From contig NC_088938.1 in NCBI RefSeq assembly GCF_033473495.1, positions 1,364,001 to 1,428,000 of the forward strand: 64,000 nucleotides of DNA, in the 5' to 3' direction. This stretch comes from Cercospora beticola (lineage: Eukaryota > Ascomycota > Dothideomycetes > Mycosphaerellales > Mycosphaerellaceae). The notes under the pieces are model-generated. The model did not search any database. It saw only the letters and a program-made list of their open reading frames with translations, and was not told where the DNA came from. Shown piece by piece: positions 1-10,771 of this stretch; position 1 is the first letter of the stretch; each line of letters begins with the position of its first letter. Both the position numbers and the translations under genes were made by a program.

Positions 1-738
1 CAGAACAGCATTAGCAAAAAGCCAGTGCCCCTCACACTGAGAGATCATTTCATGTGAACGTGAAGCCTGGTCTTCGGTCCCAAAGTCGACGTCCATCCTA
101 GCAGTCTCCCGCACATTAGAGCTCGTATCCCTACGCTGGTCATCAAGATCTTGAAGAATTCGTTGATGTCGGCTCGTTCGCTGAGCAGAATTCGTTTCTG
201 CAACTGTCGTATTCCCTTCGTCTGCAGCATGACTTTGTCGCACAACCTTCGGAGTTGCCAGTGCAGTCGATGGGTTGAAGCCCATTGCCTTGTCCTCCAT
301 AGCCTTGAGTTTCGTCAGCGAGGGCATATCAATCTCGTATGGCCGGTTCGTCATTGTTTCCTCCCACCAGCCTGTCGTTCGTTGCTCTTCGTGACCTCGC
401 TTCGAACTCATGTTCCAGAACATCAGGACAGAGCGGACGTCATGTAGGCACCGGCCACAACATGGAATGCAGCGCGCAAACACGTTCGCATCTATCGCAA
501 TACGATGCGGCCGGGCACAGCAAGAGTCAGCTGTTGCCGTTCGGCAGAACGGGCAAACAATGGAGGCTCAGGTGGCAAGCACAGCAATCAATGTAAGTTT
601 GTTCACATTCTGTCATAGCTGCATCGCTATGCCCGCTCTATTTGCCCATACATCGTGAGTTCCCACTTGTGCCGCCATAATCATACAATCTAGTATCGTA
701 CATTCCATGAAGTCCAGGTAATTTCTCGACAGTCGAAC
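1..738. other. No gene recognised
   Basis: Only short overlapping frames occur on both strands. None has a recognisable domain, signal peptide or convincing splice structure. The right part is probably the 3' flank of the Pal1 gene, which ends at 739 on the minus strand. Confidence 0.5.
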
Positions 739-2042
739 CTAACTCGCCGCTCTGTTCTTCTTGCGCAAGCTTCCGATGCGCTTCTTCAGCCCAGCACGAA
801 GACCACCACTGTCGCTGCGATTGCGACCGGTGTCAGCGTCGTGGGTATTTGCGTAATCAGCGTATGGCTCATCACCAGAGATGTTGACGGGATCGTAGCC
901 ATCCTTGGAGCGCTTCTTGTCTGACATTTCGATACCATTCTCGTTGATCGTGTGGTTCTTCATGGCTCTGTCGAGCACGAATTCATCACCTTTGCCTTTG
1001 AGATCGTCGGGATGATAGTCCTTGCCGGCCCACCTGTGGGCGCATTAGTCATATGTCATACATCAATTCGAACACAATACATACCTCTTATAGCCGGGAC
1101 CGTCCGGACCGTCCTCGTGCATCAGATCTGCACCTTCCTCGTAGCGGTAGACTCGCCCCAAGCGGTCCGGAACGCCCGGAGGAAGCTGTGCCACGCCATC
1201 CAACGGACGGTGCCTCTCGATCGCATCTTTAATGTTCTCGGCAGGCGTCGCCTTCAAGGTCTCCGCATTGCCGTGCTGTACAGCCGCGACGGGCGAAATC
1301 TCAAAACTATTGTTTCTTGCCAGCAGTGCTGCATCGTATGGACCTTCGTGGTGGTAGGCAATACCGCTGATGGCTGGGTCGAGGCGATCGATGGTGTCTG
1401 GGCCTGGCAGGTGCTTCTTCTTAAGATGCGGGCTGCGATGGGCTTTCTTGCTGTCCCGTCGAATGATGTCCAGTGGCTGATGGCTGTTGTCACCTGGGTA
1501 ACGTGCCGTCAACGAGCTCGTGCGGCGGCGATGGCGGGTTTCGCGTTTCGGCGAGGTGGTCTGGTCGTAGGAAGGAGGCGCGTCGCCATTGCCGTTGCTG
1601 GAGGAGTGACGTCGTGGGGAAGCATAGTCGGAGAAGGCTTCGGCGCGATAGTTGGGGAATGCCTCACGCGGGCTGCGACTCTGATGTTTCCTCGTGCTGG
1701 GGCTCGCGCCGGGTGGAGTGCGTGGACCGGAGGACTTGCGATAGGGATTGTTCGATCCTATCGTCGAGCCCGTGGGCTGCTGGGTAATCGAGGGAGCATT
1801 GGCTTTCTGTGCGGGATCGAAGGTGCTGCCGAACGATGTGCCTGGTCCTGTCTCGGCGGATGGCTCGGGTGCGTTCAATGGGTCGATCAAGTAGGCCGCC
1901 GCCGTCTGTGTTGGTGACGAGTGTCAGCATGTGTACAGGACAATATAATGTGAAGCTGTCGCAGTTTCATGCTCGGCGGTCCCTTGCATGGCGGCTGCGT
2001 GGGGTCACTGGAGCATACCTTGGATGATACTGCTTGGGACAT
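739..2042 (-). CDS. pal1: Pal1-family cell morphology protein
   Basis: Three exons: 2042-2019, 1905-1085 and 1033-739, coding for 379 residues. The first coding exon is only eight codons, ends at a GTATGC donor and joins in phase 0 to an exon that opens just after ACACAG. The second intron (1034-1084, 51 nt) is phase 2. The protein has the features of the fungal Pal1 family: an N-terminal DPLNAPEP stretch, a Ser/Pro-rich low-complexity middle, the hallmark SHQPLDIIRRDSKKAHRSPH around residues 150-170, then conserved YHHEGPYDA and GYKRW segments and a basic C-terminus. Pal1 of fission yeast is a membrane-associated protein at growth sites that maintains cylindrical cell shape, and related proteins act with endocytic patches; the same role here is inferred. 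It diverges from usb1 across a 750-bp spacer. Confidence 0.9.
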
Positions 2043-2795
2043 GTTCTCACGCTATTCCCGTGCTATGCGATCAATTATGGTGTGAATGCAGGAGAGGAGA
2101 GAGCGAAAGAGAATCAGCAGATCCAATGCAGATGACTGGGACATGTGTCGCTCCTGCCATCAGCACGCACAGCGCATCCAAGAGCAGCTGGTGACGCGGC
2201 GCCAGAGCAGTGCCCACCGGTGACGTCCTGGTCTTCCTCACGCAGGGACGCACCAGCTTCCAGGCACTTCCGGCCCAGAACACCCTGAATTCCCCCAGCG
2301 GATGGGCCTCTTTTTGGTCCCAACACCACCTCATATCTGCTGTATCTGGCCCTGTCGTCATCAACACAAGGCAGCATCTTGATTGCAGCCTTCTGTTGAG
2401 CGAAGACATTACCATCCCCAATCGCGTTCAGGACGGCAGACTGGGAGCCGAGAGGAGCTACAGTGAGCTAGTTTCGCTGCCAGCTCTTCGCGGTTAGTGT
2501 CCGAATGCTGCGTATGCAAGGCACCGCGTGTCCTCGTGCGCTCAAAGCAAGCAACATATTCGGCACTTTCTTGCGCTGACTGCCCAGAGTTGCTGCGCCG
2601 AATTGTGGTTGTTGCCCTCCAAGGGTCCTGAGATTGGGCAAGACTTGGCATTGGGCACATTGCGCGTAACTTCTCACAGCAAGAACGCGTCTACCTCACC
2701 CGTCTTCTCAGCACCCAAAGATCGTCAACCGCCCGAGCAATCTCCATACAGACCAGCTCAGCCTCATCAAAGAGACGCGCCGTGAGCACAGCATC
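2043..2795. promoter_or_regulatory. Shared divergent promoter region, pal1/usb1
   Basis: The start codons of two divergent genes flank this 753-bp spacer. No TATA-like box stands out near either gene and no other gene is supported; the short frames here look like noise. Confidence 0.5.
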
Positions 2796-3723
2796 ATGGG
2801 ACTGGTCAACTACTCCGACAGCTCGGAAAGTGAAGCAGAGCCTGCCTCGAAGAAACCCAAGCTCGAGACTGCGCGATCCAACGTACTGCCTCCACTGCCA
2901 CCTCAATTCCGTGATCTCTATTCATCGACAGTCCGAACGAGCACACAGGACGATCCTGCCCTTCATGGTGGCCGTAAACGCGTCACACCTCATGTCGCTG
3001 GCAATTGGCCAACGCATGTCTACCTAGACTGTAAGGAAGCGTGATCCATGTCCTGAATCTTTTCTCGCAATCGAAATTTCGTCTATACTAACACACACGG
3101 GAGGGACACCTCGGCCAGAAGAGTATTCGGCATTACAGCAACTGATCTCTCACATTCAGAAGCCTTCCGGCCAGGATACTGTTCACAGTCTGCTGGAGAA
3201 CGATCTGGGAGTGCGGCAGCCGCTGCACGTCTCACTGTCTCGGCCACTCAGCTTGCAAACCGACGACAAGGACGTCTTCCTCGAGCAAGTGAATGAACGA
3301 AGCGCCTCGTCCGAAATCTCGGCATTCGCGGTGCAGCCGCTGGACCTCGTTTGGCATCCAAATGAACAAGGCACGCGTTGGTTTCTCGTACTTCGATTGC
3401 AAAGACCTGCTGGCGACGAGCTTAGATCTTTGTTGAAAATGTGCAACTCTGTCGCAAGCCATTTCTCGCAGCCACTGCTTTATTCGGACGAGGCCAAGCT
3501 CAGCGAGACATCGACCACTGATGCACACGACAGTTTTCATATCAGCATTGCTTGGACCATCCAGTTGAACCAAGCGGATGCGACGTCTGGTCCTGTGACG
3601 GTTAATCTTCCTAACGCACTTCTGCAGACAGTGACAACGAAAAGCATCAATGTCTCGGAGATCAAAGTGCGAATCGGACAAGACGTCAACTGCATACCAT
3701 TACAGCAGGCGCGGAAACGTTGA
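2796..3723 (+). CDS. usb1: U6 snRNA 3' phosphodiesterase Usb1
   Basis: Two exons, 2796-3030 and 3104-3723, give 284 residues. The 73-nt intron starts GTAAGG, carries a TACTAAC branch site at about 3086-3092 and rejoins in phase 1 to make an L-D-W-T-P junction. The protein has the two HxS motifs of the 2H phosphoesterase fold: LHVSLS near residue 119 and FHISIA near residue 223. Usb1 trims the oligo-U tail of U6 snRNA in the nucleus and leaves a terminal phosphate that protects the RNA. The N-terminus is short and has an acidic/serine run followed by a KKPK-type basic patch that may serve as a nuclear signal (inference). The gene converges on the NmrA-like gene with only 29 bp between stop codons. 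Confidence 0.88.
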
Positions 3724-3752
3724 GCTCGCACAGTGCTTGAACGAGCACAACT

Positions 3753-4682
3753 TCATCGGACATCGGGCCAATCTGCATCGCTCCAGGGTCGACCACCTGT
3801 TTGCTTGGCCAATGCATCCACTGTCGTCCACTCCCACCGACTTCCTCCAGGATTGACCAACTCGTTCACATTCCAGACTCCATACCGTCCGTGGTTCGCT
3901 TTGCCTTCTGCCATCACACACCGGAGGTAATCCGTGCGTTTGGATCCAGCGGCTGTGAGTACGCTTGCCTTGAACGCTGCCAGAGGGAGTTCCACGACGC
4001 GGATTCTGTTTCCATTTTCTCGGCTCATGATTGTTGCGACATCCGAAAACGTCGCAGTGGTGCCGCCAATGTGCACTTGGTCTGGTATCCGCGAAAGCTC
4101 GGTCAAGCACAATTGGACAATTGTGCGAGCAAGATCACGGACAGAAGTGAACGAGATGGCAACGTCTTTGCTTCCTACGCACGCATACGTCTGTCTTTTC
4201 GAACAGAATCCGAGCCACGGACCAAAGGCCTGTTCCAGCAGAAGGCTCGCGAAAATCTGGCAGACTTTAGTCCCTGGCAATTGGGCACGAGCCAAAGCAA
4301 CGTTGCTCTTTTTCCAGTCCCACTCTGCAAACCGGAAGTCGTGAAGGTTGTGGTCAACGTCGAACTCTGGCGGGAAATAGATCATGACTTTGGCCTGAGC
4401 CATGGCCGCGATCAGTCGCCTGCTGAATTCTACCCCGGAAGGACCGACGGCATCGACAACAATATCGATGTCTTTGAGGCTTGCAATCAAATCCCGTTCG
4501 TCACACTGGCGGATCACTGCGTTGTATTTCTGCCACCTCTGCAACTTTGTGGCACGCCTTGAAAGCAGCACAACGTTCCGGAACTTGGATCGGGTTCCAG
4601 GATCGAGCAAAGCTGCGGCTATGTGCTGGCCAAGGTATCCGGTCGCTCCGAACACCGCTATCGTTGGCTTCACGAGTGCCAT
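3753..4682 (-). CDS. NmrA/isoflavone reductase-like NAD(P)-binding protein
   Basis: Single exon, 309 residues from the ATG at 4682. The open frame runs upstream of this ATG, but the Rossmann domain begins right after it. The dinucleotide motif GATGYLG sits at residues 12-18, followed by a beta-strand and an LLSRR segment typical of NADP-preferring NmrA/PCBER-like proteins. A conserved YFPPEFDVD segment follows the core. Members are either NADPH-dependent reductases acting on small phenolics or redox-sensing regulators; the sequence does not decide between these. The product is probably cytosolic, as there is no signal peptide or membrane helix. It lies tail to tail with usb1 and on the same strand as the FAD oxidoreductase, 640 bp downstream of it. 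Confidence 0.8.
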   Translation of the reverse strand: MALVKPTIAVFGATGYLGQHIAAALLDPGTRSKFRNVVLLSRRATKLQRWQKYNAVIRQCDERDLIASLKDIDIVVDAVGPSGVEFSRRLIAAMAQAKVMIYFPPEFDVDHNLHDFRFAEWDWKKSNVALARAQLPGTKVCQIFASLLLEQAFGPWLGFCSKRQTYACVGSKDVAISFTSVRDLARTIVQLCLTELSRIPDQVHIGGTTATFSDVATIMSRENGNRIRVVELPLAAFKASVLTAAGSKRTDYLRCVMAEGKANHGRYGVWNVNELVNPGGSRWEWTTVDALAKQTGGRPWSDADWPDVR

Positions 4683-5322
4683 CTGAGCCCAGAAAACGAT
4701 GCAGGAATGAAGTCGATGAAAGTGCTGTCTTGACACTATCTTGACGTCTCGGCTGGCCGGGGATTTCGCCGCTACAATCAGCTTGTCGCGGTGCTCAACA
4801 TTACAAGAAACAGCTACTTTCTGATCCCTGCACGTGAGAACTTCCAACATGCTCCCGCAGTTCTCTGCAACTGCCTATCTCGTGCATGTTCCCGCCATGT
4901 TGGTTACCAACCACAGTGTGACAGCTCTTTCGTGCTTTCCTTAGCCGCGGGCTTGACGAGCCAAAGTCAATCACACTCAGTGATCCCTGCTCCGCTCCGG
5001 CAACAGTGCAATACTTCCGCTCTCCATCCGCATATGCGCCGCGTGCCGATGGTTAAATGAGAAGGCTGATCACATATGATGGTTTTCACATGCCTTATCA
5101 TTGCGGAGAAGGCGGGGACGCTGCCAAAACTTCCTCTTGTGCGACCTGCGGTGATCAAGTTTTCTGTGGCAATGCGGCTCCAGCGCAAAGACAATGCATT
5201 GATCTACTTCGCTACCAAGCCACGTTGCTGCGAACTCACTGCTGATTAGATCAATAGGAATGCACATGCAATACCAAGAACGTATTGCTTGGAACCCATA
5301 TCTCAGGCCACTGCCAAGATGC
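4683..5322. other. Intergenic, nothing recognised
   Basis: This 640-bp stretch lies between the start of the NmrA-like gene and the stop of the FAD oxidoreductase, both on the minus strand. Frames are short and overlapping and no domain is visible. It should hold the NmrA-like promoter and the oxidoreductase 3' end. Confidence 0.5.
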
Positions 5323-6853
5323 TCACCAAACGCTGCGCACATTCTGTGATGCCGCTCGCGCCAGTCTGGATTTACTGTATTGAAAGCACTCCGGCAGAGC
5401 CGTTGCGGACCACAATTTACCAAGGATAATCTTCGCAAGTCCAGGCGCGCACATCCAGATTCGGGCCATGCCTACAATACGATCAGCACGTGTACGGGGC
5501 AGGGAAGGTTTAGCCGTCGTGCTTACCATGTCCATTGTGTCCCGCCAGGATGAATTGCCCTTCTTTGCCTTCAACTGCTCCAACCATCGGTACGGAATCC
5601 GGTGTCATGGCGATAATTCCCGTCCACGAATGATCGACACCCTCTCCATGCCGAGCCGAGTCCGGTCTGGCCGTCACGAACAGCTTCCTGTAAGCTTCTG
5701 CAGATGATCCAGCAATCTCTGCAGTGTACTCCGTGTCATCGAAAGAGGCGATTGAGCTCTTTGTGGCTTCGCTCCAGGTGGGGTTTTCTCTGGACACACC
5801 AAATACCACCGTCCCATCCACTGCGCGCTGGATGAAGGAGAAGAAATGCTTCAGCCCGTACCGCAGTGACATGGTATTCGTGTTGGCATTTGATCCCGAG
5901 AGCTCGGCACCTGGCACGATCGAATGTGCTTGAGCGCGGTTCGGTGTCACGAACGCTGACAGCTCGGGCAGCAGGTGTGCAGCATAGGCATTTGTACAAT
6001 GCACGAATATCTGCGAGGCGACTGTGCCGCGTGCAGTGATCACGTCCCACATCGCCTGGGTGCTTGGGCCGGACGTCTGGTGCTTGCTGACTTCCGTGAC
6101 AGGGCAATGCGTCCACAAGCCGATACCTTTTTCGACCAGCTGCTCTAGCAGCCACTGTCCAAGCTTTGCAGGATGACTCGACCCAGCTGGCCATTCGTAA
6201 GCAGCGATTGCGCCTGCGACTCGGGTCTTTGCCTTCGCTTCGTCGCCTTCGAAGTACTGCACGTGCGACACATCCCCGCCAGCCGCCTTATACGCTGCAA
6301 ATGATTCCTTCTGGTACTCCACAAATTCTGGTGTCAGGCAGACATCGAATGTCGTGGTTGAGTTGAAGTCGCATGGGACGTTGTGCTCGCGGACGAAAGC
6401 GTCTAATCGCTCGAATACGAGTTTCTCACTCTCAATGATCTTCTTGGCTTGTTCTGGACCGTGGATTCTTGAATATGCTGCGAAGCCTCGAAAGGCATCC
6501 GGTCGAACGTGGCCTGCATTACGACCTGAAGCTCCAGAAACCGCTTCGCGAGCTTCGAGGATGAGTACGTCTGTTGCTGGCACGCCGTGGTCAACCACTA
6601 GAGACCATGCTGTCAAGGAACCTGAGAGTCCGGAGCCGATGATCACGTATTTCGCACTTTGCGGAACTGGAACATGCTCGTTCGCATTGAGATACTTGAA
6701 AGCTCGCGTTGTGCGATGCCAGTAGGAGAGGCATGGATTTGGCAGAGGTAAAGAGCGATAGCCCTGTTGATGTGTTGACTCTTTGGTAGACTTTAGTCTC
6801 TCTGGGATGTCAAGTGAAGCGGGCTCCGGACTGTCTGTCGCATGAGGAGCCAT
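5323..6853 (-). CDS. FAD-dependent amino-acid/amine oxidase-like oxidoreductase (DAO family)
   Basis: Two exons, 6853-5527 and 5471-5323, give 491 residues. The 55-nt intron (5472-5526) is phase 1 and restores the C-terminal GHNGHGM segment of the fold. The ADP-binding motif GSGLSG is at residues 73-78 and is followed by a SGASGRNAGH segment, typical of DAO-superfamily flavoproteins. A late GIIAMTPDSVPMVG strand closes the FAD site. I chose the ATG at 6853 because the Rossmann core starts about 65 residues later; a slightly earlier ATG is possible. Family members oxidise amines or amino acids and release hydrogen peroxide; the substrate cannot be read from sequence. There is no obvious signal peptide with this start. 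It is divergent from the permease at 7394, which suggests joint uptake and oxidation of one nitrogen compound (inference). Confidence 0.82.
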
Positions 6854-7393
6854 GTCAACTTGCGACAAGAAATGCTTGAGTATTGTAACGCTGTTCTGAG
6901 AGACAATGTGCTGGAGGGCCCACTGGTCGCGCATCCACATCCAAAGCAATGAGAAGAGAACTGCCAACAGCTTATCAGGCACCAAGCTCAACTAATTCAC
7001 TTCTTGCAACTCTTGTTCCGCTCTTCGGATGGCCACTTTCAGTTGCCCGGGTGTGCCGACAACGCGCCTGCGGCTACGAGTACCCCGCGAGTTCGCCTAT
7101 CGGCCGCTATCACAGCTCTTTAAGAAGTCACGCCAAGGCGCAGATCTTGCTAGGGTGGCATACTACTCTGGGCGATAGCGACCACGAGATGCAACATAAT
7201 CCTGTCGTGGTATGTGTCACTTGGGCCCGCTGATAGGATGCGTTCCGCTCTGGTGCTTCCGAGGATGGGCCAAATGGTGTGTGCTTGAACTGCCAATGGT
7301 TCTACATTTCTGCTCTTGATCTGCCTTTTGTATTGACTACTGTTTTGAGGTTCTACTGACTTGAGTTACAGCTTTGGATGCTGGAGAGTGGCA
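6854..7393. promoter_or_regulatory. Divergent promoter, FAD oxidoreductase / MFS permease
   Basis: This 540-bp spacer lies between two head-to-head genes that could be co-regulated. No clear TATA box or other gene was seen. Confidence 0.45.
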
Positions 7394-9162
7394 ATGATGG
7401 GAATCTTTTCGAAAAGACCTGCCTTCCTGGCGCCCACGCCTGAACGAACCAAGGAAGAGAAAGCATTCGTGCGGCGTTTGGATATTTTCTTAATGACCTT
7501 TGGATGCATTTCTCAAGTCATCAAGTACTTGGATCAACAAAACATCAACGCGAGTAACACCCAAGATCACGAATCGCCAGCTGTCTCACTAACAAAGCAC
7601 GCAGAACGCCTACGTCTCCGGCATGCAAGAAGACCTCTCCCTCCACGGCAACGAACTAAATTACTTCACCACCGCTTTCAACATCTCCTACTGCCTCATG
7701 CTCATCCCCTCCCAAATCATCCTCACGCACGTCCGCCCCTCCTTCTGGCTCCCAGGCCTCGAAATCGGCTGGGGGATCCTCACAGGCCTCATGGCAACCG
7801 TAACATCCGCCAAACAAGTCTACATCATCCGCGTCTTCCTCGGAGCATTCGAAAGTAGCGCTTGGCCCGGTATGATGACACTTTTCATGCACTGGTATAC
7901 TCCCACCGAACTTGCGAAGCGAATGGGCTTTTATCATTCTTGTCAGGCGATTGGGAATATGATGAGTGGCGGGTTGCAGGCTGCTATTATGAGGACTTTG
8001 GATGGGAATTTGGGGTTGGAGGGGTGGAGGTGGTTGTTTGTGATTAATGCGGTTGTTACGGTTGTTTGGGGGTTTCTGGGGGTTGTGATGTTGCCGGATT
8101 ATCCGAATAGGAGGAATCCGAGGGCTTTTTGGTTTAGTAGGGATGATCAGGAGTTGGCGATTGGGAGGCTGATTAGGTATAAGAGGGCGGAGCCGAGGGG
8201 TGTTACGTGGGAGAGTTTCAAGAGGACTTTTTCGTGGGTTTTATTTTCTGGCGAAAGGGAGAGAGATGTTTGGGCTGACTTTTTGTGAAACAGGTCTTGG
8301 GTTGTGTATTTCGTGGCTGTGCTGTATGCTGGCACTGTGCTGGCTACTTACGGCTATGTATACTTCGGACTGTTTCTGAAGGCGCAGACGAGACCAGATG
8401 GCTCGAAGAGGTGGTCGACTGAGGAAGTCAATGTGATTCCTATTGGAGGTGGCGCGATCAATGTTGCGTTTGGTGAGTCTCTGTGACCATGCAAGGACAT
8501 GTTTCGATTGCTAACCTCTACAGTCTGGATCTGGGCGCTACTTTCCGACGCACTTCAGACCCGCTGGACTTTGATCGTCGCTCAAGGCATCATTGGTCTG
8601 ATTCCGTGCATCATTATGTCCATCTGGACCAGTCACCCAACATCTGTGCCTGTGTCGGCAGCTTATGCAAGCTATTTCATCAACTACGTTGCACTTGGAA
8701 CAGCGCCATTGATCTTTGCGTGGCTTTCTGATCTCATCCCACAAGATCCAGAAGCTCGCAGTCTCATCGTGGGCGTTGCTGTCGCGGGCTAGTATGCAAT
8801 CTCTGCATGGTCGCAAGTTTTAGTGTGGCCTGCGAGCCAGGCACCTTTCTGTGAGTTGTATAACTTATATGAGAAGCGTTCGATACTGATGAAGTCCAGA
8901 CAAATACGGTTGGCAATCATGCATTGCCATATGGGTGCTCTGTATCGCCATGACCTGTACATTGCGATACATCGATGTGCGATATCTGCTTCCGAAGCGA
9001 CGTGCCTTCGCGGAGGCTGTGGATACCGGGGAAGTCGCGGTCGCGGGTCATGTTGTTGCCAAAGACACCATTGACGGACTGATCATTTCTACCGATGCAG
9101 ATGGTGTGGACAAGACTGCGAATGTCACTGTCAAGAGTGACTTTACGAAGGATGCGCGCTAG
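7394..9162 (+). pseudogene. ACS-family MFS permease with in-frame TAG
   Basis: Five exons follow the conserved frame: 7394-7549, 7605-8233, 8294-8472, 8524-8850 and 8900-9162, 517 residues if the internal stop is counted as a residue. The sequence fits the anion:cation symporter group of the major facilitator superfamily (allantoate/nicotinate-type permeases): a YLDQQNIN start of helix 1, NAYVSGM, the ESSAWPGM helix-5 region and a C-terminal RYIDVRYLLPKRRAFAEA tail. Twelve membrane helices are expected. A TAG at 8790-8792 stands where relatives carry tyrosine, between VAG and YAISAWSQ, and conserved coding continues in frame through another normal intron. Translation would end after 410 residues and lose the last helices and tail. 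This could be a young pseudogene, a strain-specific nonsense allele or a base error. The first intron appears to be GC-AG. Confidence 0.75.
7550..7604 (+). other. Probable GC-AG intron in the MFS permease gene
   Basis: The family motif NINNAYVSGM is restored only if the intron starts at GCGAGT (7550) and ends at the CAG before 7605. The nearby GT at 7554 leaves the exon in the wrong phase for this acceptor. GC-AG introns are a known minority class. Confidence 0.6.
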
Positions 9163-9198
9163 GCTGACTTTACGAAGGATGCGCGCTAGGCTGACTTT
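9139..9198 (+). repeat. 27-bp tandem duplication across the permease stop codon
   Basis: Units 9139-9165 and 9166-9192 are identical, followed by a 6-bp partial third unit. Each holds the last codons of the permease frame plus its TAG. The extra copy lies after the first stop and does not alter the protein. Confidence 0.95.
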
Positions 9199-9332
9199 GG
9201 AGTGGCAGCGCATTGAGTCAAAGTGCTCCGCCCCAAGTATGTCGATCACAAGAAATATAGGTCGGATGTTTGGCATCATGCTGTTCCAGCAGCATAAATT
9301 CCCATCACGTCTACAGGACGGAACTTGACACC

Positions 9333-10739
9333 ATGGCGGCAGAGTTGCCCACGGCATTCAAAGTCCTGCGCATCACCAGCCCAGCTCCCAAGCCGCTCAA
9401 GTCGAAGTTCTTGGAATTGCCTCGTGAGCTGCGAGACATCATTTATACATATGCCCTGGACGACGTTCCATTACTTGAGCGCCTGCATGTCCCAAAATGC
9501 GAGTTCTATGGCCCCAATGCCGACTTTCTCACACCTCCTGCAGTAAAGGTTTACACGCCGCGAGAAACGTGGATCCCGCGAAGGACTGAAGCAGAAGATG
9601 AATGCCGAAGGACCTGCGTCATTCGACAAGGCTTTGGCTTGTGGACAGTCAGTAAACAAGTTCATGCAGAAGTTACGCAGATGTGTTCCCAATTGGTTCT
9701 TCACCTCACGTTCTTGCATACCGAGGATATGTTCGATGCGCTGGAGAACCTTCCCCAGGCGACTTTGAGCCGAATCGAGACTTTGGACTTCCATAACCTC
9801 TGGGGGGATCACCATTATCGATGGATAGAAACAGATCGCGTTGAACAGGAACGAGTACTCAAAGTCATATCAAGTTTGCCCAAGCTGAAGAAGCTGGTAC
9901 TCCCCTACGTCTTCATCCGCGGAGGACCTCACTGGCTGGTCGAATTCACTCGCATCCGGACTCTCGAAACAATTCACATAATGCAAATCCCCCTTCTGGG
10001 CTCAGTCGGTCCCTGGTGTAAATTCAGACGTCCTGCTTTCGAGTATCCGTACACTCTAGCCGGCAAAACTGTAAACATCCAACAGGAAATTCCTTGTGCG
10101 CGTGGAGTTTGTCCTCGAGGGTATGATACTAGTCAACCTGCACCGCTCGCAAGTACGACTGTTTGGTGTCGTTGGTGCTTGGGCAAGGTTGAATATATTG
10201 GCTGGCTGGCGGATTCAATGCATGGGAATGAACTTCACGAAAGACTCGATTATGATTATCTTGAGAATTCGGCGCCGAAGTATAGTATAGAGAATCCATG
10301 TCGGGATACGATTCATTTTCGTGGGGATGAATATGATGTTCTGATTTATGAATTGCCGTCGGTGTCGCCTGCTGTGAGGCGGCGGCGTGTTGCGGAGGAG
10401 GCGATGGCTCTGGCGAAAGCGAAGGGAGCACATAGCCGCGGCCCAATAGTCCAGGGAAGTGTGGAGGAGTCAGATGTCGATGAGGGGGACGAGTACGAGG
10501 CTGATTTTAGACCTTGCAAGTCGGCGACGCGGTCTCATACGAAGATGGAAGTGAGAAGGGATGGACAAGCTCAGAAGAAAGCTATGGAGGAACGCAGTCG
10601 CAGGAACGCGAACAAGGAGAAACGTGAGCAGGCTGGACGGAAATCAGAGGCCAAGGACGAGCGCGGCAGTCTTCAAGTCTTGAAGACCGCATTGGTTGAG
10701 AATAAGAAAGCAGCAAGGAAACGCAACGCAAAACGTTGA
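9333..10739 (+). CDS. F-box-like domain protein, unknown target
   Basis: Single exon of 468 residues from the ATG at 9333. Near the N-terminus (about residues 27-45) is an F-box-like segment, KFLELPRELRDIIYTYAL, the form common in large fungal F-box families. Substrates and partners are not visible. The middle has a leucine-rich helical stretch (LPKLKKLVLPYVFIRGG) and then His/Cys-containing segments. The last 80 residues are highly charged and basic, a probable coiled or disordered tail with a possible nuclear signal. F-box proteins usually link targets to the SCF ubiquitin ligase through Skp1. The start is 170 bp after the permease stop. Confidence 0.65.
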   Translation: MAAELPTAFKVLRITSPAPKPLKSKFLELPRELRDIIYTYALDDVPLLERLHVPKCEFYGPNADFLTPPAVKVYTPRETWIPRRTEAEDECRRTCVIRQGFGLWTVSKQVHAEVTQMCSQLVLHLTFLHTEDMFDALENLPQATLSRIETLDFHNLWGDHHYRWIETDRVEQERVLKVISSLPKLKKLVLPYVFIRGGPHWLVEFTRIRTLETIHIMQIPLLGSVGPWCKFRRPAFEYPYTLAGKTVNIQQEIPCARGVCPRGYDTSQPAPLASTTVWCRWCLGKVEYIGWLADSMHGNELHERLDYDYLENSAPKYSIENPCRDTIHFRGDEYDVLIYELPSVSPAVRRRRVAEEAMALAKAKGAHSRGPIVQGSVEESDVDEGDEYEADFRPCKSATRSHTKMEVRRDGQAQKKAMEERSRRNANKEKREQAGRKSEAKDERGSLQVLKTALVENKKAARKRNAKR

Positions 10740-10771
10740 ATCTCATATTAGATACTTTGCTCGTGCATACG

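Noticed and set aside
952..1917. 321-codon plus-strand ORF
   Set aside because: Antisense to the conserved Pal1 exon; no domain of its own.
3801..4562. 253-codon plus-strand ORF
   Set aside because: Antisense shadow of the NmrA-like gene, whose Rossmann motif is clear.
8761..8852. A short intron that would remove the permease TAG
   Set aside because: Candidates are only 24-32 nt, delete conserved residues or shift the frame.
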